Of a DNA stretch of 23,092 bases, positions 12,935 to 19,743 are shown one piece after another. This DNA is from a virus. A model generated the notes under the pieces. It did no database searches, had not been told where the DNA came from, and saw only the letters and a list, made by a program, of their open reading frames with translations. Location: positions 1 through 23,092 of IMG/VR virus record IMGVR_UViG_3300021963_000682; one strand, 5' to 3'. Made by a program: the position numbers and the translations under genes. Each line of letters begins with the position of its first letter. Positions within the stretch are counted from its first letter, which is position 1.

Positions 12935-13351
12935 ATGGCTTTTTACCGTGGACAGCAGGGCTCCGTCAAATTCGACGACGCGGGTTCCTCTGCTGCAACC
13001 ATCACCAGCACCCGCTCTTGGTCTATGACCGTTGAAAAGGAATCGCTGGACACTACTGCCCTTGGCGCCACCTATCGAGCCAATGTTGGCGGCTTGATTA
13101 GCGGCTCTGGTACCTGCGAAGTGCTGTACACCGCCAGCAGCGCAGACGAAACCAACGCCTTCATCGAAATGGTGAATACGGCCAACGATGAAGGTGCTGC
13201 GCTCTTTGAGCTGTACATGGACACCACTGGCACCAAGAAAATTAGTTTTGATGGTGTCATCACCTCGGCTGAATACTCTGCCACTGTCGGTGAGATCGAA
13301 GTCATTACCCTGAACTTCGTGACCAACGGCGCCATCACTCTGGACATCTGA
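12935..13351 (+). CDS. Major tail (tube) protein, tandem copy 1 (138 aa)
   Basis: The start MAFYRGQQGSVKF, the central SWSMTVEKESLDTTALGATYRANVGGLISGSGTCEVLY, and the end ITSAEYSATVGEIEVITLNFVTNGAITL are the marks of a short major tail protein of the lambda V/HK97 gp6 kind without an Ig-like domain. It lies between tail terminator and chaperone genes, where the tube gene is expected. A second, very similar gene follows after a TGATCATG junction. This copy may form the main tube, or the two may form different parts of it. Confidence 0.88.
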   Translation: MAFYRGQQGSVKFDDAGSSAATITSTRSWSMTVEKESLDTTALGATYRANVGGLISGSGTCEVLYTASSADETNAFIEMVNTANDEGAALFELYMDTTGTKKISFDGVITSAEYSATVGEIEVITLNFVTNGAITLDI

Positions 13352-13460
13352 TCATGGCTTTTTATCGCGGCCAACAAGGCACCGTCTTCTTTGACAAAGC
13401 TGGCAGCGGCGGTCTTTCTGAGATCGCGGCTGTCCGCTCTTGGTCTATGACCGTTGAAAA
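13012..13460 (+). repeat. 27-base exact direct repeat within the two tail tube genes
   Basis: Bases 13012-13038 and 13434-13460 are identical (starting CCGCTCTTGG and ending GTTGAAAA), 422 bases apart, encoding the shared RSWSMTVEK block. Longer near-identity continues downstream in both genes with mostly third-position changes. It is a trace of tandem duplication and a possible site for recombination that would fuse the copies. Confidence 0.85.
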
Positions 13461-13773
13461 AGAGTCATACGACGTGTCTGCTCATGGCGCCACCTACCGC
13501 GCCAACGTTGGTGGTCTGATCAGCGGGTCAGGCACCATCGAAGTCATGTATGACGCCCCCGGTTCTGGCGACAAACTTGATCTGATCAAGGATGTGAACC
13601 AAGCCACCGACGAAGCCGATGCAGCCGTTGAGCTGTATTTGGATGAAACCGGCGGCAAAAAGATCACGGGCACCATCGTGGTGACGAGCACCGAATACAG
13701 TGCTACGGTTGGCGAGATCGAGATTGTTACTCTCAATTTCGTTTCTAGCGGAACCCTGACTCTTAGCATCTAA
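13354..13773 (+). CDS. Major tail (tube) protein, tandem copy 2 (139 aa)
   Basis: The start MAFYRGQQGTVFF matches copy 1, as do RSWSMTVEKES, GATYRANVGGLISGSGT and TEYSATVGEIEIVTLNFVSSGTLTL. The loops between these blocks differ, especially SADETNAFIEMVNTANDEGA versus SGDKLDLIKDVNQATDEADA. The core is intact, so it is a working paralog and not a remnant. A 27-base stretch is identical between the copies, suggesting recent duplication or gene conversion. Its stop overlaps the next start (TAATG). Which copy dominates the virion cannot be told from sequence. Confidence 0.88.
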   Translation: MAFYRGQQGTVFFDKAGSGGLSEIAAVRSWSMTVEKESYDVSAHGATYRANVGGLISGSGTIEVMYDAPGSGDKLDLIKDVNQATDEADAAVELYLDETGGKKITGTIVVTSTEYSATVGEIEIVTLNFVSSGTLTLSI

Positions 13774-14132
13774 TGCCCGCCGCAAATCAGCGCCCTGTTG
13801 ATCTTCTCACCGGGGCGTTTGACCTAAATCAGCGTCGTCGGTTCGACATCAAAGGACCGGACGGCGCTGTTGTCTTGTCGCTGTATTTCAAGCCGATTAC
13901 CCGTGCTGACCGTAAGCGGGCAACGACCTTGGCAGGCAGCGAAGAGGCTCTGGAGATCAGCACGCAGATGCTGTGCCAGATGGCTGAGCTTGAGGATGGC
14001 ACCAAGGCTTTTGCTGCTGCTGATGCTGCCAAACTGCAACGCGAACTGCCTGAATCGGTACTGAACGAACTGGAGTTGTTCCTGTTTGGTCTTGGCAATC
14101 CAGAAAGCCTGCCGGAAGCAAAAAACGGCTAA
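13773..14132 (+). CDS. Tail assembly chaperone, short form (gpG-like, 119 aa)
   Basis: The start ATG overlaps the tube gene stop. The protein (FDLNQRRRFDIKGPDGAVVLSLYFKPITRADRKRATTLAG..., TQMLCQMAELEDGTKAF..., VLNELELFLFG) has the composition of a tail assembly chaperone N-terminal domain: one beta part and a helical part ending in a Leu/Phe-rich helix. It lies immediately before the frameshift site and the tape measure gene, the universal location of lambda G. The chaperones coat the tape measure protein during tail assembly and are absent from the mature particle. Confidence 0.85.
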   Translation: MPAANQRPVDLLTGAFDLNQRRRFDIKGPDGAVVLSLYFKPITRADRKRATTLAGSEEALEISTQMLCQMAELEDGTKAFAAADAAKLQRELPESVLNELELFLFGLGNPESLPEAKNG

Positions 14133-14311
14133 AGGAAGACTCATGGCTATTTTTTGAGTTCTTCCTGGCTACCGAATTAGGCAAAACCGTCAGTGAAATG
14201 CGTCAGCAAATGACGGAGGCAGAGTTTGTCATGTTTGCGGCCTACTACGAAGTGAAAGGGGAACGAGAAAAAGAAGAAATGGAAAAGGCTAAGGCAAGGG
14301 CACGGCGATAG
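13773..14311 (+). CDS. Tail assembly chaperone, frameshifted long form (gpGT-like, 179 aa)
   Basis: A -1 frameshift at A AAA AAC (14120-14126) lets the ribosome pass the TAA at 14130 and continue from base 14126 to the TAG at 14309-14311, adding 61 residues. The added part begins RLKEDSWLFFEFFLA and contains TVSEMRQQMTEAEFVMFAAYYE before a Lys/Glu/Arg-rich tail, a good match to the T domain of lambda-like chaperones. This region has no useful start codon of its own for the whole domain, which favours frameshifting. GT binds the tape measure and recruits tube protein. Confidence 0.85.
14120..14165 (+). promoter_or_regulatory. Programmed -1 ribosomal frameshift signal (slippery site and hairpin)
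   Basis: The heptamer A AAA AAC (14120-14126) is a canonical X XXY YYZ site in the correct frame (gcA AAA AAC). A hairpin follows after 7 bases: GGAAGACTCA (14134-14143) pairs with TGAGTTCTTCC (14155-14165), ten pairs with one bulged base and an 11-base loop. Both the spacing and the presence of a downstream stem are typical for stimulated -1 frameshifting. Confidence 0.82.
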
Positions 14312-14338
14312 ACTGCAAATAAGGGATTTGGTGCAACT

Positions 14339-16489
14339 GTGGCAGTCGCCGTCGTTGATGTACAAGTAAACAGCACAGGTGCGGTAAATCAGATCCGCAA
14401 TGTTGCCAATGCTTCTAAAACGGCACAAGCCAGTGTCAATGGTCTTGAAAATGCTGTTAAAGGGCTTGTCGGTGCTTTTAGCGCAGCTCAAGCTGTTCGG
14501 TTTATTTTTGGTAAAACTGCAGAAATTGAGTCGCAGGTAAAAAGTCTGCAGGTTTTAACTGGCAGTGTTCAGCAGGCAAAGCAAATTATTCAAGAACTGC
14601 AGCAGTTGGGTGCTGTTACACCTTTTACAAGCACGGAACTGATTGATGCTGCTAAACGGCTTAATGCTTTTGGTGTTGAAGCAAAAAATGTAGTTGAAAC
14701 CACGCGGCGGTTAGCCGATGTTTCTGGTGCTACTGGCGCCGAACTTCAAGGTCTTGTTACTGCTTACGGTCAAGTTCAAGCCAAAGGCAGGTTGCAGGGT
14801 GAAGAACTACTGCAGTTCCAAGAACGTGGTGTTGCACTGCAAAAAGAATTGCAGCGCATGTATCGCATGTCTGGCGATGAATTTAGAGAAGCACTCTCTA
14901 AAGGCAGAATCAGCGCAGAAGCGGTACAAGTGGCAATACAGAACCTCACAAATGCTGGTGGTAAATACGCAAACGGGGCAATCGCACAATCTGACACCCT
15001 GCAGGGTAAGTTCAGCACCTTGCAAGATGCTGTTGAGGGTTTGGCGAGAACCATTGGGCAAGTGTTTGCACCGTTGTTCAAATACTTGATGGATGAGGCG
15101 ACGAAAGTCATAACGGTTATTACTGATGCAATAAATATGGCGGCAATGGGTCCGCAAAAGGCAAAGGTTTTGTCTGAAGCAAGGGCTGGAAGACTGCCTA
15201 CATCTAGCCTGAATCCGCTTGACTTTTTCACTGGCAATACCAGTCAGCAAAAACTTTTTGAATTACTTGGCAAGGGCAATGCAAAAGCTGGTGAAACAAT
15301 CTTCAAGAGACTGGCAGAACAAAGCCGTGAAGGTCCAGGTTTTTTGCCGAATTTAGAAAAACTTGGCAAATTAGTTTCACAACAGCCTGGAATTAAAGCT
15401 CCGCCTGCACCTGCACAAAAACCTGGTGCCCAACCGCCATCTTTGCTCACCCCAGTAGGCGGGGGCGGTGGAAAAGATAGAACAAAAGCTGCAGAAGCTG
15501 AACGTAAGCGGCAGGCACAACAAATAGCAGACGCGCAAAGTCTGTTAAGTCTTACTCAATCGCAGTTCAACATAGAAGGCCAAATCCTTCTTGCACGTTC
15601 TCAGAACAATGATGCTCTTGTAACTACAAGAACAGCTCAAAAAGAATTGGCTGCTATAACAAATGAAATTGCAGATGTTCGTGCAAATAAAGAAATACCC
15701 GATGCAGCAAAGCTAGCAAAAATCGCTGATCTCGAACTCAAGGCAAAAGGAGTATCAAGGCAACTTGCTTTTGACTTAGCAATAGCAGAAAAAGAAAAAG
15801 CAAAGAACGCTGCAGATGCAATGCAAAAACTCGTGGATGAACAGGCATTGATGCAAGCCCGGCTCAATGGAAATGAAGCAGAAGTTTTATTGAATCAGCA
15901 AATTAGAGATTTGAAAGCTCAGTATCCGGGTCTAAATGAAGCTGATGTAAGGACAACACTAGAAAAAACAAATGCGTTAAAAGAACAGGTATCTGCAGCC
16001 GAACAACTTAAACAGCTTTATGGTGATATAGGCATGACAATTAAAAGTGGTGTTGTTGAGGCGATACAAGGCGCGATTGACGGAACCAAATCATTGCAAG
16101 AAGTAGCCAATAATTTGTTGAGTAGCATTGCTAATAAATTGCTTGACGTTGCTGTCAACCTTGCCCTGTTCGGCACAATGTCGGGCACTGGCACTGGCGG
16201 TGGATTGCTGGGCGGTTTATTTAAGCGTGCCAATGGCGGCTCTGTGATGGCTGGTCAGAGTTATTTGGTTGGTGAGCGTGGTCCCGAGCTGTTTACGCCT
16301 GGTCGCAGTGGTGGCATTGCTCCTGCGGGTTCTTTTGGCGGAGTTGGCAATATTGTGGTGAACGTTGACGCCAGCGGTTCCAGCGTGCAGGGTAATGGAC
16401 CTGACTCCGCTGCTTTAGGTCGTGCCGTTGGTGCTGCTGTGCAGGCAGAATTGATTAAACAGAAGCGACCAGGAGGCTTGCTGGCGTAA
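14339..16489 (+). CDS. Tail tape measure protein (716 aa)
   Basis: The GTG at 14339 is the only start between the T-domain stop (14309) and the conserved region. Residues about 60-185 match the tape-measure N-terminal domain (VQQAKQIIQELQQLGAVTPF, RLNAFGVEAKNVVETTRRLADVSGATGAELQGLVTAYGQVQAKGRLQGEELLQFQERG). A Pro/Gly-rich linker (about 350-380) leads into a long Gln/Glu/Lys-rich coiled coil (about 380-560). A hydrophobic segment (about 590-630) precedes a tail with the RANGGSVMAGQSYLVGERGPELF block typical of tape measures. It sets tail length and is ejected during infection. At 0.15 nm per residue it predicts a tail near 107 nm. No lytic enzyme domain is seen. Confidence 0.95.
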   Translation: MAVAVVDVQVNSTGAVNQIRNVANASKTAQASVNGLENAVKGLVGAFSAAQAVRFIFGKTAEIESQVKSLQVLTGSVQQAKQIIQELQQLGAVTPFTSTELIDAAKRLNAFGVEAKNVVETTRRLADVSGATGAELQGLVTAYGQVQAKGRLQGEELLQFQERGVALQKELQRMYRMSGDEFREALSKGRISAEAVQVAIQNLTNAGGKYANGAIAQSDTLQGKFSTLQDAVEGLARTIGQVFAPLFKYLMDEATKVITVITDAINMAAMGPQKAKVLSEARAGRLPTSSLNPLDFFTGNTSQQKLFELLGKGNAKAGETIFKRLAEQSREGPGFLPNLEKLGKLVSQQPGIKAPPAPAQKPGAQPPSLLTPVGGGGGKDRTKAAEAERKRQAQQIADAQSLLSLTQSQFNIEGQILLARSQNNDALVTTRTAQKELAAITNEIADVRANKEIPDAAKLAKIADLELKAKGVSRQLAFDLAIAEKEKAKNAADAMQKLVDEQALMQARLNGNEAEVLLNQQIRDLKAQYPGLNEADVRTTLEKTNALKEQVSAAEQLKQLYGDIGMTIKSGVVEAIQGAIDGTKSLQEVANNLLSSIANKLLDVAVNLALFGTMSGTGTGGGLLGGLFKRANGGSVMAGQSYLVGERGPELFTPGRSGGIAPAGSFGGVGNIVVNVDASGSSVQGNGPDSAALGRAVGAAVQAELIKQKRPGGLLA

Positions 16490-16830
16490 TGGCTACTTTC
16501 CCCGCAATTACCCCGTCATACGGCGCCCAAAAAACCAGCCAGCCATCAGTCCGTAACGTCAAATTCGGCGACGGCTACAGCCAGCGCTTGCGCTTCGGTC
16601 TCAATCAAGACGCAAAGCAGTGGGACCTAACTTGGCAAAACATCAGCGAGACAAATGCCGACACAATCGAAACCTTCTTAGAAGCCAGAGCTGGCGCAGA
16701 ATCCTTTGACTGGACACCTCCCGACTCCGCAACGTCTTACAAGTGGATCTGTCAGCAGTGGAGCAAGACAATACCTTACGTAAACCGGGCCACAATTACC
16801 GCAACTTTTGTTCAGGTATTTGAACCATGA
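16489..16830 (+). CDS. Minor tail protein (gpM-like, 113 aa)
   Basis: The TAATG overlap couples it to the tape measure. The pattern FPAITPSYGAQKTSQPSVRNVKFGDGYSQRLRFGLN, then WDLTWQNISETNADTIETFLEARAGAESFDWTPP and a final beta section is that of the phage minor tail (lambda gpM) family, with the G-D-G-Y-x-Q-R and W-T-P-P signatures. It forms part of the distal tail adapting the tube to the L/J tip. Its stop overlaps the start of the L-like gene (ATGA). Confidence 0.93.
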   Translation: MATFPAITPSYGAQKTSQPSVRNVKFGDGYSQRLRFGLNQDAKQWDLTWQNISETNADTIETFLEARAGAESFDWTPPDSATSYKWICQQWSKTIPYVNRATITATFVQVFEP

Positions 16831-18401
16831 GCGAAATGTTCAAGGAGCTACTTAGCTCCAACCCTTACGCGATCATTGAACTATTCGAGCTGCATCTTGA
16901 CTTGGATTTGCACGGCAGTGCGGAGATTGTTCGCTTTCATGCTGGCGTCAACCAAAAAACACCAGCGGGCGATATTTACTGGCAGGGCGAACCGTACCAG
17001 CCGCTGCCCATTGAAGCTGAAGGGTTTGAGTACAACGGCAACGGCCAGCTCCCGCGTCCACGCATCCGCATCTCCAACTTGCTTGGCAGTATCTCCGCGC
17101 TACTGCTTGGCGTCAACGAGATCACGCCCGGCAATGACCTGACTGGCGCCAAGCTGATCCGCATCCGCACGCTCAGCCGTTTCCTCGATCCAGTCAACTT
17201 CACTGGCGGCACCAATCCTTACGGCACACCCGCGAACGAGGAAATGCCGCGTGAGGTCTATTACATCGACCGCAAATCAGTCGAAAACCGCGAGATCGTC
17301 GAGTTTGAGCTTGCCGCTGTCTTTGACTTAGCCGGTGTGCGCGCACCAAAGCGTCAAGTCATCGCCAATATCTGCCAATGGAAATACCGCAGCGCAGAGT
17401 GCGGTTACACGGGGACAAATTATTACGACGAATACGACAATCCGCTTGGTGCCACACCTGCCGTCAACTTCGCCGCCAGTGTATTTGGCAATCAGCTAAC
17501 CGCTGGCGAGACACTCAGCAATGGCGATTACATCACATCCGCCAACGGCTGGTACAAAGGCATCATGCAAAACGACGGCAACTTTGTCGTCTACAAAAAG
17601 CCTGGTCCGCAAGGCATCCCTGGCAACAATGCAGTTTGGGCAACCAACACTGTTCGGGGCAGTGGGTCGTACCAGCTCAGGATGCAGACCGACGGCAATG
17701 TGGTTTTATACAAGGATGGCAGCGAAGTGCTGTGGGCAAGTAACACCGCTTCCACAGCCTCTCCCACTACCGTCTCGTTCATTAACTGGTATCCAACCAA
17801 CGTCAATGTTGGACGCAGCGGAGGCTTTGGTTACGAGATGGTGGGATCCTCGCCCAGCGCACTGGGTCAAACGCAATCCGTCACTTACACATTCACAATC
17901 AGCACCGGCAAAACAATCCGGCTAACTATCGGATTCACATCTTTTGAAATACCAGCCGACCCCCCGCACTACTCCGGCCAGTCCTTTGGCTGGGGCGCCA
18001 GTTCTTACACAATCGTCAGCTCGACTGGCATTTGGTATCTAAATGAAGTCTTTAACGCCACGCGCACCCTCAGCGACGGCAACCCGTTTAAGTACAACAA
18101 TCCCGATAGTGGCACATTGTCATCTGCTGGTCCTCAACTTCAAGTCACAGGTGTCACCGGCAACGTAAACAACCGCTTGACCCTCAACGCTGATGGTGGC
18201 TTGACCGTCTACACCAACACAAATACCGTCTTGTACGCCTCGGGCTACAGCAACAGCAACGAACCTTTAGTGACCACTGGCACGGTCGACCCACTGCGGG
18301 ATGTATGCGGCAAGCGCATCAGCTCCTGCAAAAAGCGTTTCGGCGATTATGCCGACCTACCGTTTGGGTCATTCCCCAGCGCTGGCACCTTCTACGGATG
18401 A
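16827..18401 (+). CDS. gpL-like tail tip protein with inserted bulb-type lectin domain (524 aa)
   Basis: Residues 1 to about 195 and about 490-524 form a gpL-like minor tail protein. The iron-sulfur cysteines are all present as C183-x8-C192 and C494-x6-C501, the spacing seen in lambda gpL, where only about 20 residues separate the two pairs; here about 300 do. The insertion starts near 220 with a bulb-type (D-mannose-binding) lectin: QxDxNxVxY motifs QNDGNFVVY (248-256) and QTDGNVVLY (287-295), plus a degenerate third, NADGGLTVY (454-462), separated by about 130 residues of another beta-rich segment. The frame is uninterrupted. A lectin at the tail tip suggests binding of host surface glycans; this is inference. 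Iron-sulfur binding is inferred from lambda gpL. Confidence 0.9.
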   Translation: MSEMFKELLSSNPYAIIELFELHLDLDLHGSAEIVRFHAGVNQKTPAGDIYWQGEPYQPLPIEAEGFEYNGNGQLPRPRIRISNLLGSISALLLGVNEITPGNDLTGAKLIRIRTLSRFLDPVNFTGGTNPYGTPANEEMPREVYYIDRKSVENREIVEFELAAVFDLAGVRAPKRQVIANICQWKYRSAECGYTGTNYYDEYDNPLGATPAVNFAASVFGNQLTAGETLSNGDYITSANGWYKGIMQNDGNFVVYKKPGPQGIPGNNAVWATNTVRGSGSYQLRMQTDGNVVLYKDGSEVLWASNTASTASPTTVSFINWYPTNVNVGRSGGFGYEMVGSSPSALGQTQSVTYTFTISTGKTIRLTIGFTSFEIPADPPHYSGQSFGWGASSYTIVSSTGIWYLNEVFNATRTLSDGNPFKYNNPDSGTLSSAGPQLQVTGVTGNVNNRLTLNADGGLTVYTNTNTVLYASGYSNSNEPLVTTGTVDPLRDVCGKRISSCKKRFGDYADLPFGSFPSAGTFYG

Positions 18402-19108
18402 CCCACTGGAAACACGACGCACAAGAACACGCGCTGCAAGAAGCGCCACGGGAGGCGTGCGGCCTGGTGCTGGTTGTCAAAGGGCGCGAACGCTACTGGC
18501 CGTGCAAAAACCTTGCCGCCGACCATGACTTTTTTGTCATTGACCCAGAGGACTATGCCGCCGCCGAGGATGCTGGCGAAATCACGGCAATTTTCCACAG
18601 CCACCCGCGCAGTCCCGCGCAACCCAGTGAAGCCGACCGCATGTCCTGCGAAAAGTCAGGCTTGCCTTGGTTCATCTGCAATCCCGGCACCCAGATGTGG
18701 TGCGAGATCAAACCATCCGGCTACAAGGCACCACTGATCGGACGGCAGTGGGTGTGGGGCGTCAGCGACTGCTGGACGCTGGTGCGCGACTGGTACAAGG
18801 AAGAGCTGGATCTTGACCTACCGGACTGGGATCGCCCGGCATCCATGATGGACTTCCACCAGGCGCCCATGTTTGAAGAGTGTTTTGCCAAGGCTGGTTT
18901 CGTGGACATGGGACTGGAGCTGCCTCAGTACGGCGATGCAATCCTGATGCGCCTTGATGGATCACCAGGTCTCAACCACGTCGGCGTGTATCTAGGCGAC
19001 CAGCTTTTTCTGCATCACCTGCGGGGTCGACTCAGTAGCCGCGACCTGTGGGGTGGCTACTATCAGAAGAGCACAGGCTTGATTGTTCGGCATACCAGCA
19101 GGTGTTGA
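18398..19108 (+). CDS. gpK-like tail tip peptidase (JAB/MPN plus NlpC/P60, 236 aa)
   Basis: The start ATG at 18398 overlaps the L stop; an upstream ATG at 18305 would extend only into L. The N-terminal JAB domain has an intact JAMM metal site: E19 in PREACG and H67-S-H69-x7-S77-x2-D80. The C-terminal NlpC/P60 domain has a catalytic C125 in GVSDCW, H194 in LNHVGVYLG and H206/H207 in LFLHHL as the third polar residue. Lambda K has the same two-domain layout. The pair is thought to act in tail assembly processing and in local cell wall cleavage during injection. All catalytic residues are present. Confidence 0.93.
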   Translation: MTHWKHDAQEHALQEAPREACGLVLVVKGRERYWPCKNLAADHDFFVIDPEDYAAAEDAGEITAIFHSHPRSPAQPSEADRMSCEKSGLPWFICNPGTQMWCEIKPSGYKAPLIGRQWVWGVSDCWTLVRDWYKEELDLDLPDWDRPASMMDFHQAPMFEECFAKAGFVDMGLELPQYGDAILMRLDGSPGLNHVGVYLGDQLFLHHLRGRLSSRDLWGGYYQKSTGLIVRHTSRC

Positions 19109-19109
19109 A

Positions 19110-19742
19110 ATGTTCCGGGTCATCAAGGTCTACGGTAAGCTGGCAAAGCACCTGGGACAGCGGAGTTTCAAGGCTGCGGTGAAGTCACCGGCTGAGGCAA
19201 TCCGTTTCTTGCTGGCTAATTTTCCCAGCCTTCGTGGCGTGATGAGCGAAGGCGAATACCAAGTAACTGTTGGCCGGCTTGGTTTGCAGCTTGCAGATGA
19301 ACCGATGCAACTGCACTACCCAGCCGCACCACAGGAAGCCATCAGGATCGTGCCCGTCGTTGGTGGTGCTGGCAGCGGCACTGGACAGATCTTGGCTGGC
19401 GTCGGTCTGATTGCAGCCGCGATCCTGCTTGGTCCAGTAGGCGGTGGTTTTCTGGGATTGGGCGCAAACGTGTTGGGCAGTACTTTCACTCTTGGTGCAA
19501 GTGCATCTCTTGCGATTGGCGCGATTGGTTCCGCATTGGTACTGGGTGGCGTCTCTCAATTATTGACCCCAACCTCAACAATCAGCTCTGGAACTGACAG
19601 CGCAACCGACCCGAAACGTTCATATTCATTTAGCGGCATCCAAAACGTCAGTCGCCAAGGCGTGCCAGTTCCTGTTATTTACGGTGAAGTGTTAACCGGC
19701 AGCGTGATTATTTCTGCCGGCATCAACACCGAAGAAGTTTGA
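19110..19742 (+). CDS. gpI-like tail assembly protein (210 aa)
   Basis: The start is the ATG at 19110, with AGGTG 5 bases upstream; a TTG at 19083 is disfavoured. A ubiquitin-like N-terminal part (MFRVIKVYGKLAKHLGQRSFKAAVKSPAEAIRFLLANFP) leads to IRIVPVVGGAGSGTG. A long glycine/alanine-rich hydrophobic region (about 90-155) follows, and then RSYSFSGIQNVSRQGVPVPVIYGEVLTGSVIISAGI. This is the lambda tail component I family, needed to assemble the tip with J and absent from, or scarce in, the finished virion. It lies one base after K and one base before J. Confidence 0.92.
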   Translation: MFRVIKVYGKLAKHLGQRSFKAAVKSPAEAIRFLLANFPSLRGVMSEGEYQVTVGRLGLQLADEPMQLHYPAAPQEAIRIVPVVGGAGSGTGQILAGVGLIAAAILLGPVGGGFLGLGANVLGSTFTLGASASLAIGAIGSALVLGGVSQLLTPTSTISSGTDSATDPKRSYSFSGIQNVSRQGVPVPVIYGEVLTGSVIISAGINTEEV

Positions 19743-19743
19743 T

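Noticed and set aside
14177-14491. A 104-residue minus-strand frame opposite the chaperone and tape measure starts
   Set aside because: The Cys/Ser/Phe-rich sequence looks like the complement of Glu/Lys codons, and the plus strand has supported genes.
17601-17627. Collagen-like Gly-Pro-Gln-Gly-Ile-Pro-Gly triplets in the L-like protein
   Set aside because: Only three triplets, inside the first lectin repeat loop; too short to form a collagen-type helix.
18305-18397. Upstream ATG extension of the K-like gene
   Set aside because: The extra 31 residues overlap the conserved cysteine region of the L-like protein, and the ATGA overlap at 18398 fits the conserved JAB start.
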